Part shown: piece by piece, positions 23,954 through 32,108 of the stretch
Layout of the letters: the number at the start of each line of letters is the position of its first letter
How positions within the stretch are numbered: position 1 is the stretch's first letter
DNA from: Lachnospiraceae bacterium
GTDB lineage: Bacteria; Bacillota; Clostridia; Lachnospirales; Lachnospiraceae
Assembly (NCBI GenBank): GCA_017619635.1
Contig: JAFZRZ010000012.1
Span: 1-39,640 of the forward strand
Reading direction: 5' to 3'
DNA length: 39,640 nucleotides
Notes under the pieces: generated by a model
What the model saw: only the letters and a program-made list of their open reading frames with translations
What the model was told of the DNA's origin: nothing
The model's database searches: none
Program-made: the position numbers and the translations under genes

Positions 23954-25747
23954 TTATCTATAGTATTCATCCATATTTTCCAGTTGCTCATCAGTCAGAT
24001 ACGGAATTGAGAAATAATACCAGTATGTATCTTCATCCAACCTGCCTTCCTGCCATTTATATCTGTCATCAGTGATCTCTGAATGATAGTAATATAGATT
24101 CTCGTATGTTTGAGGTTTAAACTCATCTGCCCATCTGTCATAGAATTCATGATTTACGGCAATATTTCCGTTCTCATCAAGTTCTGTTCCAAAAGTACGT
24201 TTATTCTCATCATCTATCATTGAGGGATCATCAAAAATCTGAACGCTTATGCTGTCTATGTTGTATCCGGTCTCGTCAAAGATTTCGATGAATGCCCTGT
24301 AATATGCTATATCATTATAATAGCCCTTTATTCCTTCGGTGCTGTATTTGTCTTTGTCGATAGTTATGATGTAATCATTCTTTCCTTCAGGTACTATCTT
24401 TTTTATCTTTTCTATCATCGGATCATCATCACTTTTCATAAGTGTGTCATTTCTAGTAAGACCCTTTGATAGTACAAGTGTGGCATTGTCTGATATACCC
24501 ATATCAAAATAGAAATTATAGATATAATCAAACTTTATTGTGTGTCCATAACTTGACTTTGTGATAAGGCAGTTATTGTCTTTTGCAATCTTATAGGTGT
24601 GATCGTATTTTATCCTCTTGTCTTTTGAAAGAGTAAAGTACGGAAGATAATCGTCATCATATATCACATTCCCGTATCCGTCCGGACTGTCATCGTATCT
24701 GGTTACCCACTGAACGATATCACCGTTTTCATCAAACGACATAAGATTAATCTCACCACCATCGATATAGTAAAGATAATCATCAGTTTCTGGCGCAAAC
24801 ACTGTCGCATCGTCTGGATTGTTAAGTCTCTTTGAAATGCTTTCAAGTGTGATCTGTTCTTCATTTGTCTTTCCATGATTAAAAGGCTTTGAATAATACA
24901 CGGTAACATTGCATTCATTACTGTCATATGACTCGTAGCGCATAGTAAAAGTGATCAAGCCATTATCATCCGTATTCTTTGCCTTGAATTCTTTCGTATC
25001 ATCCCTTAGGGATATCATATATATATCAGAAAGACTATAGCCTCCCGTGCTTTTATCATCTTTACTGCCATACCAGATATTTCCAAAACGCTTTATCTTC
25101 TCTCCTGAATCCTGAGCCCCTACATATGAGACCACATTCTCATCACATATCTTTAGTATTGCTTCTTCTTCGTCAAAATCAGCCGGAATATTTCCATCAG
25201 GAAAATCAATCCAGTTTTCCATATATGAGGCAAGTGCCGGTCTTAATGCGTCATTCTCGCTGTCAAAAGCAAGCTTTTCCTTTAATGAGACTTTACTCTC
25301 AACATCATAGCTTATTACCTTTATATACTTACATGAAGCGGTATACTCCTCACCGCCTCTTGAAAGGCCATAACCCATAGGTATACCGTAACTGTCCTTA
25401 TATACAGTGTATTTAGGAATGATATAGACAGTCGGTATATCATAAATGATGATCTCAAAATCATCAGTCGTAGGAGTCAGATACTCTCTGTCATGTTCAT
25501 CCTTATAGATAAGCCCATCGATACTGAATGCATTCTCATTACTATCTTTCGACGTATCAGAAGATGCATTGTTTTCTGACTTTTTCCCTTCTTCATTCAT
25601 TTCCTGCATCATTGCTTTTGCATCATCAAACGAACTGTCTTTTGAATCTGCGCTATCTGTTTTACCGCATCCTGCAAACAGCGAAAAAGCGCTCAGTATG
25701 ACAGATATGATAAGTACTTTTCTCTTCATGATTTTTGAATAGACCAT
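23954..25747 (-). CDS. Large lipoprotein, first gene of the trio
   Basis: A 597-residue lipoprotein of unknown family. The signal peptide MVYSKIMKRKVLIISVILS continues AFSLFAGC with lipobox FAGC. The start ATG at 25747 has AAGGAG 6 nt upstream; ATG 25729 would also give a valid signal. A Ser/Asp/Lys linker (about 28-65) leads into a mature region very rich in Asp, Tyr and Ser with beta-like periodicity (IISYDVESKV, YDDSPDGYGN, FDYIYNFYFDMG). It resembles the 20547-22421 product in composition and length, which suggests distant homology that I cannot demonstrate. A promoter at 25779-25807 drives the trio, and the gpmI terminator lies just upstream. Confidence 0.8.
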   Translation of the reverse strand: MVYSKIMKRKVLIISVILSAFSLFAGCGKTDSADSKDSSFDDAKAMMQEMNEEGKKSENNASSDTSKDSNENAFSIDGLIYKDEHDREYLTPTTDDFEIIIYDIPTVYIIPKYTVYKDSYGIPMGYGLSRGGEEYTASCKYIKVISYDVESKVSLKEKLAFDSENDALRPALASYMENWIDFPDGNIPADFDEEEAILKICDENVVSYVGAQDSGEKIKRFGNIWYGSKDDKSTGGYSLSDIYMISLRDDTKEFKAKNTDDNGLITFTMRYESYDSNECNVTVYYSKPFNHGKTNEEQITLESISKRLNNPDDATVFAPETDDYLYYIDGGEINLMSFDENGDIVQWVTRYDDSPDGYGNVIYDDDYLPYFTLSKDKRIKYDHTYKIAKDNNCLITKSSYGHTIKFDYIYNFYFDMGISDNATLVLSKGLTRNDTLMKSDDDPMIEKIKKIVPEGKNDYIITIDKDKYSTEGIKGYYNDIAYYRAFIEIFDETGYNIDSISVQIFDDPSMIDDENKRTFGTELDENGNIAVNHEFYDRWADEFKPQTYENLYYYHSEITDDRYKWQEGRLDEDTYWYYFSIPYLTDEQLENMDEYYR

Positions 25748-25778
25748 CTATTACTCCTTGATAAATACATATATTAAA

Positions 25779-25807
25779 ATCCTATCCTTTTTTCCTGTTT
25801 TTTTCAA
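25779..25807 (-). promoter_or_regulatory. Promoter of the lipoprotein trio
   Basis: On the minus strand TTGAAA (25807-25802), a 17-bp spacer and TAGGAT (25784-25779), about 32 nt upstream of the start at 25747. The -35 overlaps the U-tract of the gpmI terminator. Match is 4-5 of 6 at each box. Confidence 0.55.
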
Positions 25808-25841
25808 CAAAAACAGACCGAGGTTATTCACCCCGGCCTGT
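25805..25841 (-). terminator. Terminator of gpmI
   Basis: On the minus strand ACAGGCCGGGGT (25841-25830) pairs with ACCTCGGTCTGT (25824-25813) over a 5-nt loop, 12 bp with two G-U pairs, followed by TTTTTG. Confidence 0.88.
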
Positions 25842-25862
25842 ACATAAATCCACTATATGATT

Positions 25863-27437
25863 CTATTTTAACATGCTCTCTTCCCAGCTGTCGTAAGGCT
25901 TGATCCCAAGAAGGCCTGCAACAGTAGGAGCAACGTTTGCAAGACCAAAAGCACCCTCTTTCATCTCATGGCGCTCATCCTTATCATAGATGATGAACGG
26001 AACGGGATTCAAACTGTGAGCTGTACGAACCTCAACATTACCTTTCTTGTTCTTCTCAAGCATCTGATCTGAGTTACCGTGATCTGCTGTAACAACAAGG
26101 ATATATCCTTCAGCATCACATACCTTCTTGATACGTGCAAGCTGAAGATCAACGCTCTCTACAGCGATCTCTGTAGCATCAAGGCTTCCTGTGTGACCTA
26201 CCATGTCACCGTTAGGGAAGTTACAACGGATGAATCCGTACTTGTGGCTCTTCATTGCTTCCATTACACAGTCAGCAACCTCTGTAGCCTTCATCCAGGG
26301 TGCCTCGTCAAATGAACGAACATCACTGGGGATCTCACAATAGTCTTCGAGTTCTTCCGAAACTTTTCCTGAACGGTTACCGTTCCAGAAATATGTTACA
26401 TGTCCATACTTCTGAGTCTCTGAAACAGCATACTCCTTGATCTTGTTCTCAACAAGAAGCTCTGTGAGAGTATCTTTGATCTGAGGAGGATTTACAAGAT
26501 AGCTGTGAGGGATATGAAGATCACCGTCATACTCAAGCATTCCTGCATATTTAACGTTCGGGATAGCTCCACGATCAAACTTGTCAAATGAAGCGTCTCC
26601 GTCAAATGCCATTGAAAGCTCCAAAGCACGGTCTCCACGGAAGTTGAACAGGATTACGCTGTCACCGTCTGCCATTGCACCAACAGGCTTTCCGCCTTCA
26701 GCTATAACAAATGCGCCGAGATCCTGGTCGATAACACCGGTCTCATTACGAAGTGTCTCAATAGCCTCTGTTGCACTTGCAAACTGACGTCCTTCGCCGT
26801 GTACATGTACATCCCATCCTGCCTTTACCATAGGCCAGTTAGCCTGGTAACGGTCCATAGTTATTGTCATACGTCCGCCACCTGATGCGATACGTCCGTC
26901 GAAAGAATCATCATTGAGCTCTTTAAGTGTATTCTCAAGCTGATCGATATACTCAAGTGCGCTTGTGGCGGGAACATCACGTCCGTCAAGGAGTGTATGT
27001 ACTCTTACAGTCTTAACGCCTTCCTTCTTGGCTTCCTTTAACATAGCAAGAAGATGGCTGATATTTGAATGTACATTACCGTCAGATAAAAGACCGATGA
27101 AATGCAGCACTTTATTGTTAGCTACTACTGATCCGATAAGATCCTTCCAGGTCTCACTCTGATAGATGGAACCTGACTCGATAGATTCATTTACGAGCTT
27201 TGCACCCTGAGAATAGATCTGTCCGCATCCTAAAGCGTTATGTCCTACTTCACTGTTACCCATGTCATCATCACTGGGAAGACCTACGGCACCGCCGTGA
27301 GCTTTGATAGTCTGCCATGGGCATGTTGCCTTGAACTCATCAAGGGTGGGGGTATTGGCTCTAAGGACCATGTTACCGAGCTCTTCTGGAGTCTCGCCGA
27401 CACCATCCATAACAACCAAAACAACCGGTTTGTTCAT
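25863..27437 (-). CDS. gpmI: 2,3-bisphosphoglycerate-independent phosphoglycerate mutase
   Basis: A 524-residue glycolytic enzyme (usual length 505-525) that interconverts 3- and 2-phosphoglycerate with two Mn2+. It begins MNKPVVLVVMDGVGETPEE, with metal ligand D11. The phosphorylated nucleophile is S62 in DDDMGNSEVGHNALG. Other signatures are LLDGRDVPATSA, ADGDSVILFNFRGDRA (substrate Arg) and the C-terminal metal site VVTADHGNSDQM. The start has CAGGAGG upstream. It is flanked by a promoter (27485-27512) and a terminator (25805-25841) and stands as a single gene, outside the usual gap-pgk-tpi cluster. Confidence 0.97.
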   Translation of the reverse strand: MNKPVVLVVMDGVGETPEELGNMVLRANTPTLDEFKATCPWQTIKAHGGAVGLPSDDDMGNSEVGHNALGCGQIYSQGAKLVNESIESGSIYQSETWKDLIGSVVANNKVLHFIGLLSDGNVHSNISHLLAMLKEAKKEGVKTVRVHTLLDGRDVPATSALEYIDQLENTLKELNDDSFDGRIASGGGRMTITMDRYQANWPMVKAGWDVHVHGEGRQFASATEAIETLRNETGVIDQDLGAFVIAEGGKPVGAMADGDSVILFNFRGDRALELSMAFDGDASFDKFDRGAIPNVKYAGMLEYDGDLHIPHSYLVNPPQIKDTLTELLVENKIKEYAVSETQKYGHVTYFWNGNRSGKVSEELEDYCEIPSDVRSFDEAPWMKATEVADCVMEAMKSHKYGFIRCNFPNGDMVGHTGSLDATEIAVESVDLQLARIKKVCDAEGYILVVTADHGNSDQMLEKNKKGNVEVRTAHSLNPVPFIIYDKDERHEMKEGAFGLANVAPTVAGLLGIKPYDSWEESMLK

Positions 27438-27484
27438 ATATTATTCCTCCTGAAATTTAAAATACCATTACATCAACATCATAG

Positions 27485-27512
27485 ATTATAACACAAAAAA
27501 GGCGACATTCAA
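27485..27512 (-). promoter_or_regulatory. Promoter of gpmI
   Basis: On the minus strand TTGAAT (27512-27507), a 16-bp spacer and TATAAT (27490-27485) preceded by TGT (an extended -10 TGTTATAAT), about 50 nt before the start. Confidence 0.75.
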
Positions 27513-27582
27513 CATGAGAATCCACATAATTATACGCGCTTTTGTTACCTTGTTTTACCCATAAACAATGGAAAGAACAGTT

Positions 27583-28005
27583 TTAACGTTCTATACCAAA
27601 TTTCGCATCTGCCTTATCCGCCAATATCGTCAGCTCTCCCATTTCGCTTCGTGCCCTGTCCATGATCTTTGCCTGCTCATCAGCTCTCATATCATATCCT
27701 TTCGCAGAGTATACCTTGTACAAAGACAAAGCTTCCACGTAATCGGCAAGTGCTTTATATGATACCGCCTCGTTATAACCATTGTATTCATTGATATAGT
27801 TATCTCTGATAAAAGATGAGTAATTATTCTCACTCAGTTCATAAGACATTTTGCTGGCATCCCTTATTCCGCTTGAATACTCTTTATCAAAACTTATCTC
27901 AAAATACAGACCGTAGCCGACTCCCAGCATAACAAATACCATTATCACTATAATAAGATCCAGAAGAATTATCTGGGGATCGATTTTCTTTTTTTCTTTG
28001 CTCAT
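27583..28005 (-). CDS. Small single-pass membrane protein
   Basis: A 140-residue protein of no family I know. The basic N-terminus (MSKEKKKIDPQ) is followed by one membrane helix (about 15-35, LLDLIIVIMVFVMLGVGYGLYF) and an ~105-residue extracytoplasmic helical domain rich in Tyr and Ser. The ATG at 28005 is preferred to the in-frame start at 28041 because GGAGG is at the right distance and the upstream gene stops at 28007. It is the last gene of the zinc-ribbon cluster. No terminator is obvious before gpmI. Confidence 0.7.
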   Translation of the reverse strand: MSKEKKKIDPQIILLDLIIVIMVFVMLGVGYGLYFEISFDKEYSSGIRDASKMSYELSENNYSSFIRDNYINEYNGYNEAVSYKALADYVEALSLYKVYSAKGYDMRADEQAKIMDRARSEMGELTILADKADAKFGIER

Positions 28006-28006
28006 T

Positions 28007-28786
28007 TTAATCCTCCGGATAAAGATCTGCACACTGATCATAAAGCATCTTTGCTATTTCTGATCTTTCCATGTTCCACATATCTGTAGCCTGATCATTA
28101 GTCAGTTCAAAGTATACCTGAACCATATCCTGTATATCTTTTTTGATATCTTTAACAAAAGCAGCATGTTCGCCGGCATACATCGATGAATCATTTGTCT
28201 CATTTCCGACATATCGGTTCCAGTCAGAAATATATATGGCTATGTCATCACACCATCCCTTTGTATCTTTGGGGTCCATGCTGTATCCCTTAAATCCGGA
28301 TACTAAATTTATGATATCCGAATGGATAACTCCATAATGGATCACTGCGGTAAACACCCTTGAGTACTCGCTGTAATCAGCATTGCTCCTTAACCTGTAA
28401 TTCTCCATATAGTACAGCATCGCCAGATAGTCTCTCTGCTCTTCCATTTTTCTTAAATTGGAATCGATCTCGTTCTTATTCTTTTCTACCTCTTGCTCTA
28501 TCCTTTTCTCTTTTCTTTCCCATCTGGCATCTATATCAGAATAGTTCATGGTAATAAATAACATCACTATGACACACAGCACCATTACAGCTATGACAAC
28601 GATCCTCGCCGATCTGCTGCTGATCTTGTTTTTCTTTTTAACGACCTCTTCTTTGGTCTCTTCGTATTCCTCGCGATAGTTTTTTATCTCATTGACATAC
28701 TTTTGGACCTTATCATTTGCTTTTCCGCAGTGTGGACAGAATTCGTCTTCAAGTCCCAAATTGTTACCGCAATATCTGCACTTCAT
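28007..28786 (-). CDS. Zinc-ribbon membrane protein (second)
   Basis: A 259-residue protein starting with a zinc ribbon (MKCRYCGNNLGLEDEFCPHCGK: Cys at 3, 6, 17, 20), then a charged coiled coil (about 25-55), one membrane helix (about 62-80) and an ~170-residue outside domain of helical repeats. The ribbon keeps all four ligands, so it should bind zinc in the cytoplasm. The start has GAGGA upstream. The arrangement of a cytoplasmic ribbon, coiled coil, membrane helix and external domain is the same as the next gene upstream, 24 nt away. A transmembrane adaptor or signalling role is inference. Confidence 0.8.
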   Translation of the reverse strand: MKCRYCGNNLGLEDEFCPHCGKANDKVQKYVNEIKNYREEYEETKEEVVKKKNKISSRSARIVVIAVMVLCVIVMLFITMNYSDIDARWERKEKRIEQEVEKNKNEIDSNLRKMEEQRDYLAMLYYMENYRLRSNADYSEYSRVFTAVIHYGVIHSDIINLVSGFKGYSMDPKDTKGWCDDIAIYISDWNRYVGNETNDSSMYAGEHAAFVKDIKKDIQDMVQVYFELTNDQATDMWNMERSEIAKMLYDQCADLYPED

Positions 28787-28810
28787 TAAATCTTCCTCAT
28801 GCTAAACGCA

Positions 28811-29572
28811 TTATTTATAATCCTTATAATACTTTTTAGTTGCTTTATATACGTTTGTTCTTACGACACCGCCACGTTCTGTGACTTTAGCCCTGAAATT
28901 CTCCATATCCTCGTCACTGAATCCCAGCCTGTTATTTATGATCGGTATTATCTCTTCTTCCCTTATGGGATCAAACAGATCTTTGCCATCCTCCCCATAA
29001 GCTTCGTAATAGAAATAGAAGCAGTAATATGTTATCTCTTCAGCTTCCCTCTTGGTCATCTTTTCCTTATCAAGATTTGGAAGACATTTCTTTAATTTCA
29101 TGTAACAGCTCGACGCATATCCGGTCTCATAGTGCGGATCCCCCCAAAGGGATACTCTTTCCTCAGAATACGCCTTATCATATATACGCGCCATCTCTTC
29201 TATATCATTGTTCTGATATGCCGCTTCCAACTCCTCGGCAGCCACAGCTTTATACGCTGAGGCATAGGCTTCATCCTCAGCAGACAAAAACATCTTTGGA
29301 TGGTTTTTTAGTTGAAATACCAGCATCACAGTCAATATGATCCCTATAACAAGCAGAATCCCTACAGTCCATAAGATCACCTTAAATCCTTTGGACAATC
29401 CTTTTTTAAATTCCCTGGCAGGTTCTTTTTTGACCTCAGCGATATTGTCCCTGATCTCATCGATATCCTGCTGGTATTTCTTTTTTGCTCCCTCGATATT
29501 TATATATCCGCAATAGGGACATTTTGTTGCATCCTTTTCTATATTTGCTCCACAGTTAGGGCAAACCGTCAT
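28811..29572 (-). CDS. Zinc-ribbon membrane protein (first)
   Basis: A 253-residue protein with N-terminal zinc ribbon (MTVCPNCGANIEKDATKCPYCG: Cys at 4, 7, 18, 21), a coiled-coil segment (about 30-58), one membrane helix (about 62-90) and an external domain (about 95-253) with acidic helices. It is the first gene of a three-gene unit. The start has AGGGAAG upstream; an extended -10 (29662-29667) is the likely promoter. Similar architecture to its neighbour suggests duplication and divergence, but the external domains share little that I can see. Function is unknown. Confidence 0.8.
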   Translation of the reverse strand: MTVCPNCGANIEKDATKCPYCGYINIEGAKKKYQQDIDEIRDNIAEVKKEPAREFKKGLSKGFKVILWTVGILLVIGIILTVMLVFQLKNHPKMFLSAEDEAYASAYKAVAAEELEAAYQNNDIEEMARIYDKAYSEERVSLWGDPHYETGYASSCYMKLKKCLPNLDKEKMTKREAEEITYYCFYFYYEAYGEDGKDLFDPIREEEIIPIINNRLGFSDEDMENFRAKVTERGGVVRTNVYKATKKYYKDYK

Positions 29573-29661
29573 ATACTCTTCCCTGCCTTTCCTCTGCTAC
29601 CGGATCTTTTTTATCTGATCATCTTCTTATGTTACACATGCTAAACGTTCAACCGGATATA

Positions 29662-29667
29662 ATTATA
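29662..29667 (-). promoter_or_regulatory. Extended -10 promoter for the zinc-ribbon operon
   Basis: On the minus strand TGATATAAT (TATAAT at 29667-29662) is an extended -10 without a clear -35, about 90 nt before the start at 29572. Nothing else is visible in the 208-nt gap apart from the terminator at 29717-29745. Confidence 0.5.
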
Positions 29668-29716
29668 TCACAATTGATTCCCGTTCCGCATTCCCGTGAT
29701 ACCTCATTATACAAGA

Positions 29717-29745
29717 AATGGACTTCTCAAACAGAAAAGTCCATT
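29717..29745 (-). terminator. Terminator of the lipoprotein-YbjQ operon
   Basis: AATGGACTT (minus, 29745-29737) pairs with AAGTCCATT (29725-29717) around an 11-nt loop. The following TCTTGT is only weakly U-rich. Confidence 0.65.
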
Positions 29746-29780
29746 AATCTTTTATCTGTGTAACTGACAAACAGTTATTA

Positions 29781-30131
29781 CTACTTTTTAACGTAATTAT
29801 ATGTTTTTCCGTTTTTGGTAAGATCTATAGAATCACCGTTTAACTTGTATGTCATCGAGTCTGATTTTTCAATGCCATTAGGCATGACCATTGTGTAACT
29901 TATCGTATCCCCTTTAATCTCATATGTTCCCTTCGCATCACCTAATGAAGTTTCCAGTTTGATCGTACCGTCAGATTCAAAAACATAGATCTGTTCATTT
30001 CCACCGTCTGTCACATGGCTCCATCTTCCTACTATCCCATCATCAGTAACTTCTGTTTTTCCACAGGCCAAAAGGAAAACCGAGATAAAAACCGTTAACA
30101 GTGCAGTGACAAATATCCTTCTTCTTTTCAT
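29781..30131 (-). CDS. Small lipocalin-like lipoprotein
   Basis: A 116-residue lipoprotein (MKRRRIFVTALLTVFISVFL then LAC; lipobox LLAC at 20-23). The mature domain (about 30-116) shows the simple GxW lipocalin-like pattern: GRWSHVTDGGNEQIYVFESDG (stop of first strand), then TYEIKGDTISYTMVMPNG and YKLNGDSIDLT. Such domains (DUF5640-type) are common in clostridial lipoproteins and have no established function. The start has AAAGGG upstream. It is the last gene of a three-gene unit with the YbjQ-family and small membrane protein genes, 38 nt downstream of the YbjQ-family gene. Confidence 0.78.
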   Translation of the reverse strand: MKRRRIFVTALLTVFISVFLLACGKTEVTDDGIVGRWSHVTDGGNEQIYVFESDGTIKLETSLGDAKGTYEIKGDTISYTMVMPNGIEKSDSMTYKLNGDSIDLTKNGKTYNYVKK

Positions 30132-30169
30132 AAATATACCCTTTCCTGTTCATTCCCTGATCTTATCGT

Positions 30170-30481
30170 TTATACAAACTTTACTGCCGTACCGTATGCT
30201 ATTACCTCAGCTGCTCCCTGCATGATGGCAGATGATGAGTATCTGATGTTAACAATAGCATCTGCACCAAGGTTTTCAGCTTCCATTACCATTCGCTTTG
30301 TTGCAAGTGCTCTTGCCTCATTCATCATGTCATTGTATGCGGTAAGCTCACCACCAACGAGAGTCTTAAGTCCCTGTGTGATATCCTTTCCCACATTCTT
30401 TGACTGGATCGTACTGCCCTTTACCAATCCTAACATCTCCAGTTCTTTTCCACTGATGTAATCAGTATTTACTAAGATCAT
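30170..30481 (-). CDS. YbjQ-family (UPF0145) protein
   Basis: A 103-residue cytoplasmic protein of the YbjQ/UPF0145 family, sometimes described as putative heavy-metal binding. The family signatures are visible: GSTIQSKNVGKDITQGLKTLVGGELTAYNDMMNEARALA and ENLGADAIVNIRYSSSAIMQGAAEVIAYGTAV. The family forms homopentamers; function is not established. The start at 30481 overlaps the upstream membrane-protein gene by 20 nt and has AAAGGAGGAG inside it, so the two are translationally coupled. Confidence 0.92.
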   Translation of the reverse strand: MILVNTDYISGKELEMLGLVKGSTIQSKNVGKDITQGLKTLVGGELTAYNDMMNEARALATKRMVMEAENLGADAIVNIRYSSSAIMQGAAEVIAYGTAVKFV

Positions 30482-30686
30482 CTTCCTCTCCTCCTTTGAT
30501 CTCTCTTATCCTTTGAACACAAACATATATCATCAAAACCGCAAAGATGAGCGGTATGATACCAAATATCGCTTTGAACACGCCGGGTATAATAAAGATC
30601 AGCAGGCCAAAATACAAAATGTAATACAGTACAACTGCTACTGTCACTATGATTGGCGCTATCATTTTCTTTTCATGCTCGTTCAT
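30462..30686 (-). CDS. Small two-helix membrane protein upstream of YbjQ
   Basis: A 74-residue membrane protein with two hydrophobic segments (about 11-32 and 37-60) and a charged C-terminus (RIREIKGGEEDDLSKY). Its last 20 nt contain the start and Shine-Dalgarno site of the YbjQ-family gene. The start at 30686 has AAGGAGAGG upstream. A role as membrane partner for the YbjQ-family protein is plausible because similar pairs share operons, but nothing in the sequence proves it. Confidence 0.78.
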   Translation of the reverse strand: MNEHEKKMIAPIIVTVAVVLYYILYFGLLIFIIPGVFKAIFGIIPLIFAVLMIYVCVQRIREIKGGEEDDLSKY

Positions 30687-30823
30687 ATAATCCTCTCCTT
30701 AAGTAAGTTTTTTACTTCTTAATGATATATTAAAACATTGATCGATGATCATAAATGATTCAAACAACAAAATACGGTGTTTTAAACCTGTTATTTCCCG
30801 ATAATAAACTATGAATCTGATAA

Positions 30824-30861
30824 GGAAATAAAAAAGCCTGATATTAAGTATATCAAGCTTT
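30824..30861 (-). terminator. Terminator of the eight-gene operon
   Basis: On the minus strand AAAGCTTGATAT (30861-30850) pairs with ATATCAGGCTTT (30844-30833), 12 bp with one G-U pair, then TTTTATTTCC. It sits just after the stop at 30869. Confidence 0.88.
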
Positions 30862-30868
30862 TCTGTGT

Positions 30869-32089
30869 CTATCTTTCATCAACAACCTGGAAGATATAAA
30901 ACTTTAAATAATATGATTCATCCGCTGACCAGAGGATCGGATGATCAGGAGCCTGTGTTCTAAATTCAACCTGTCTGAGTCTCTTGTGAACAGCTTTTGC
31001 GGCTTCCTTTATGGTCTTTGTGAACAGTTCCTGCGTCATGAAATGTGAGCATGAGCAGGTTGCGAGATAACCTCCGTCGCGGACAAGTCTCAGGCCCTTC
31101 ATGTTTATCTCTCTGTATCCTTTTATCGCCTGCTTGGTTGCTTCCCTTGATTTTGTGAATGCGGGAGGATCTAGTATCACCACATCGTAACTCTTACCCT
31201 CACCGATCTGTCTTGGAAGCTCATCGAGCACATCCGCAACTTCAAACCTAACCGTATCCGAAAGACCGTTTCGTTTTGCATTCTCTCTTGCCTGTTTGAT
31301 GGCATAATCGGATATATCAAGACCAAGCACGCTTTTTGCTCCGCCGTATCCCGCATTTAAGGCAAATGTTCCCATATGTGTGAAACAGTCTAGCACATCC
31401 CTGTCTTTGCATATCTTTTGCATCGCAAGACGATTGTATTTCTGATCCAGAAAGAAACCTGTCTTTTGACCGTTAACGACATCCACCATATATCTGATAC
31501 CGTTTTCGTTTATCTCTATATCGGTTTCAAACTCTTTGCCAATAAAACCCTTATGTAAGGGAAGTCCTTCCTTCTTTCTCTCTTTGGCATCACTTCTCTC
31601 ATAGACACCGCGGATAACGATACCGTCTTTAGCCATCACTTTCTTTAAACATTCCACTATGATCTCTTTGTATCTGTCTATGCCAAGAGAAAGTGACTGT
31701 ACAACAAGCACATCCTCATATTTGTCGATCGTGATCCCCGGTAAAAAATCCGCTTCACCGAATACCACACGACAGGAGCTTATATCCTTATCTCCCAGAA
31801 CGGTCTTTCTGTAATCCCAGGCGTTTTTTACTCTCTTTTCAAAAAATGCCTCGTCTATTACAGTCTTAGGATCTCTTGAAAACATCCTGACACGTATCTT
31901 TGAATTGTCATTGATGTATCCTATGCCCATAGGATAGTCATCAAAATCAATGACATTTACCGTATCTCCGTTTTCATAGGTACCGTCAACGGTATCTATC
32001 TCATTGTCAAATATCCAGGCACCGCCTGATTTAAGATATCTGCCCTCACCTTTTTTAAGTTTTACTATCGCTTTGTTATCTTTGTTCAT
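30869..32089 (-). CDS. RlmI-type class I rRNA (cytosine-C5) methyltransferase
   Basis: A 406-residue cytoplasmic enzyme. An N-terminal PUA-like domain (about 5-75, VKLKKGEGRYLKSGGAWIFDNEID) and an intermediate domain precede a SAM-dependent methyltransferase (about 190-405). Motif I is DVLDCFTHMGTFALNAGYGGA, and the catalytic-site region is VVILDPPAFTKSR. E. coli RlmI makes m5C1962 of 23S rRNA; the exact target here is assumed from family. The ATG at 32089 is preferred; upstream in-frame TTG starts would overlap the carboxypeptidase stop and the Shine-Dalgarno is weak in either case. It is last in the eight-gene operon, 19 nt after the carboxypeptidase. Confidence 0.9.
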   Translation of the reverse strand: MNKDNKAIVKLKKGEGRYLKSGGAWIFDNEIDTVDGTYENGDTVNVIDFDDYPMGIGYINDNSKIRVRMFSRDPKTVIDEAFFEKRVKNAWDYRKTVLGDKDISSCRVVFGEADFLPGITIDKYEDVLVVQSLSLGIDRYKEIIVECLKKVMAKDGIVIRGVYERSDAKERKKEGLPLHKGFIGKEFETDIEINENGIRYMVDVVNGQKTGFFLDQKYNRLAMQKICKDRDVLDCFTHMGTFALNAGYGGAKSVLGLDISDYAIKQARENAKRNGLSDTVRFEVADVLDELPRQIGEGKSYDVVILDPPAFTKSREATKQAIKGYREINMKGLRLVRDGGYLATCSCSHFMTQELFTKTIKEAAKAVHKRLRQVEFRTQAPDHPILWSADESYYLKFYIFQVVDER

Positions 32090-32108
32090 CTTGTTATGTA
32101 AACCAAAT

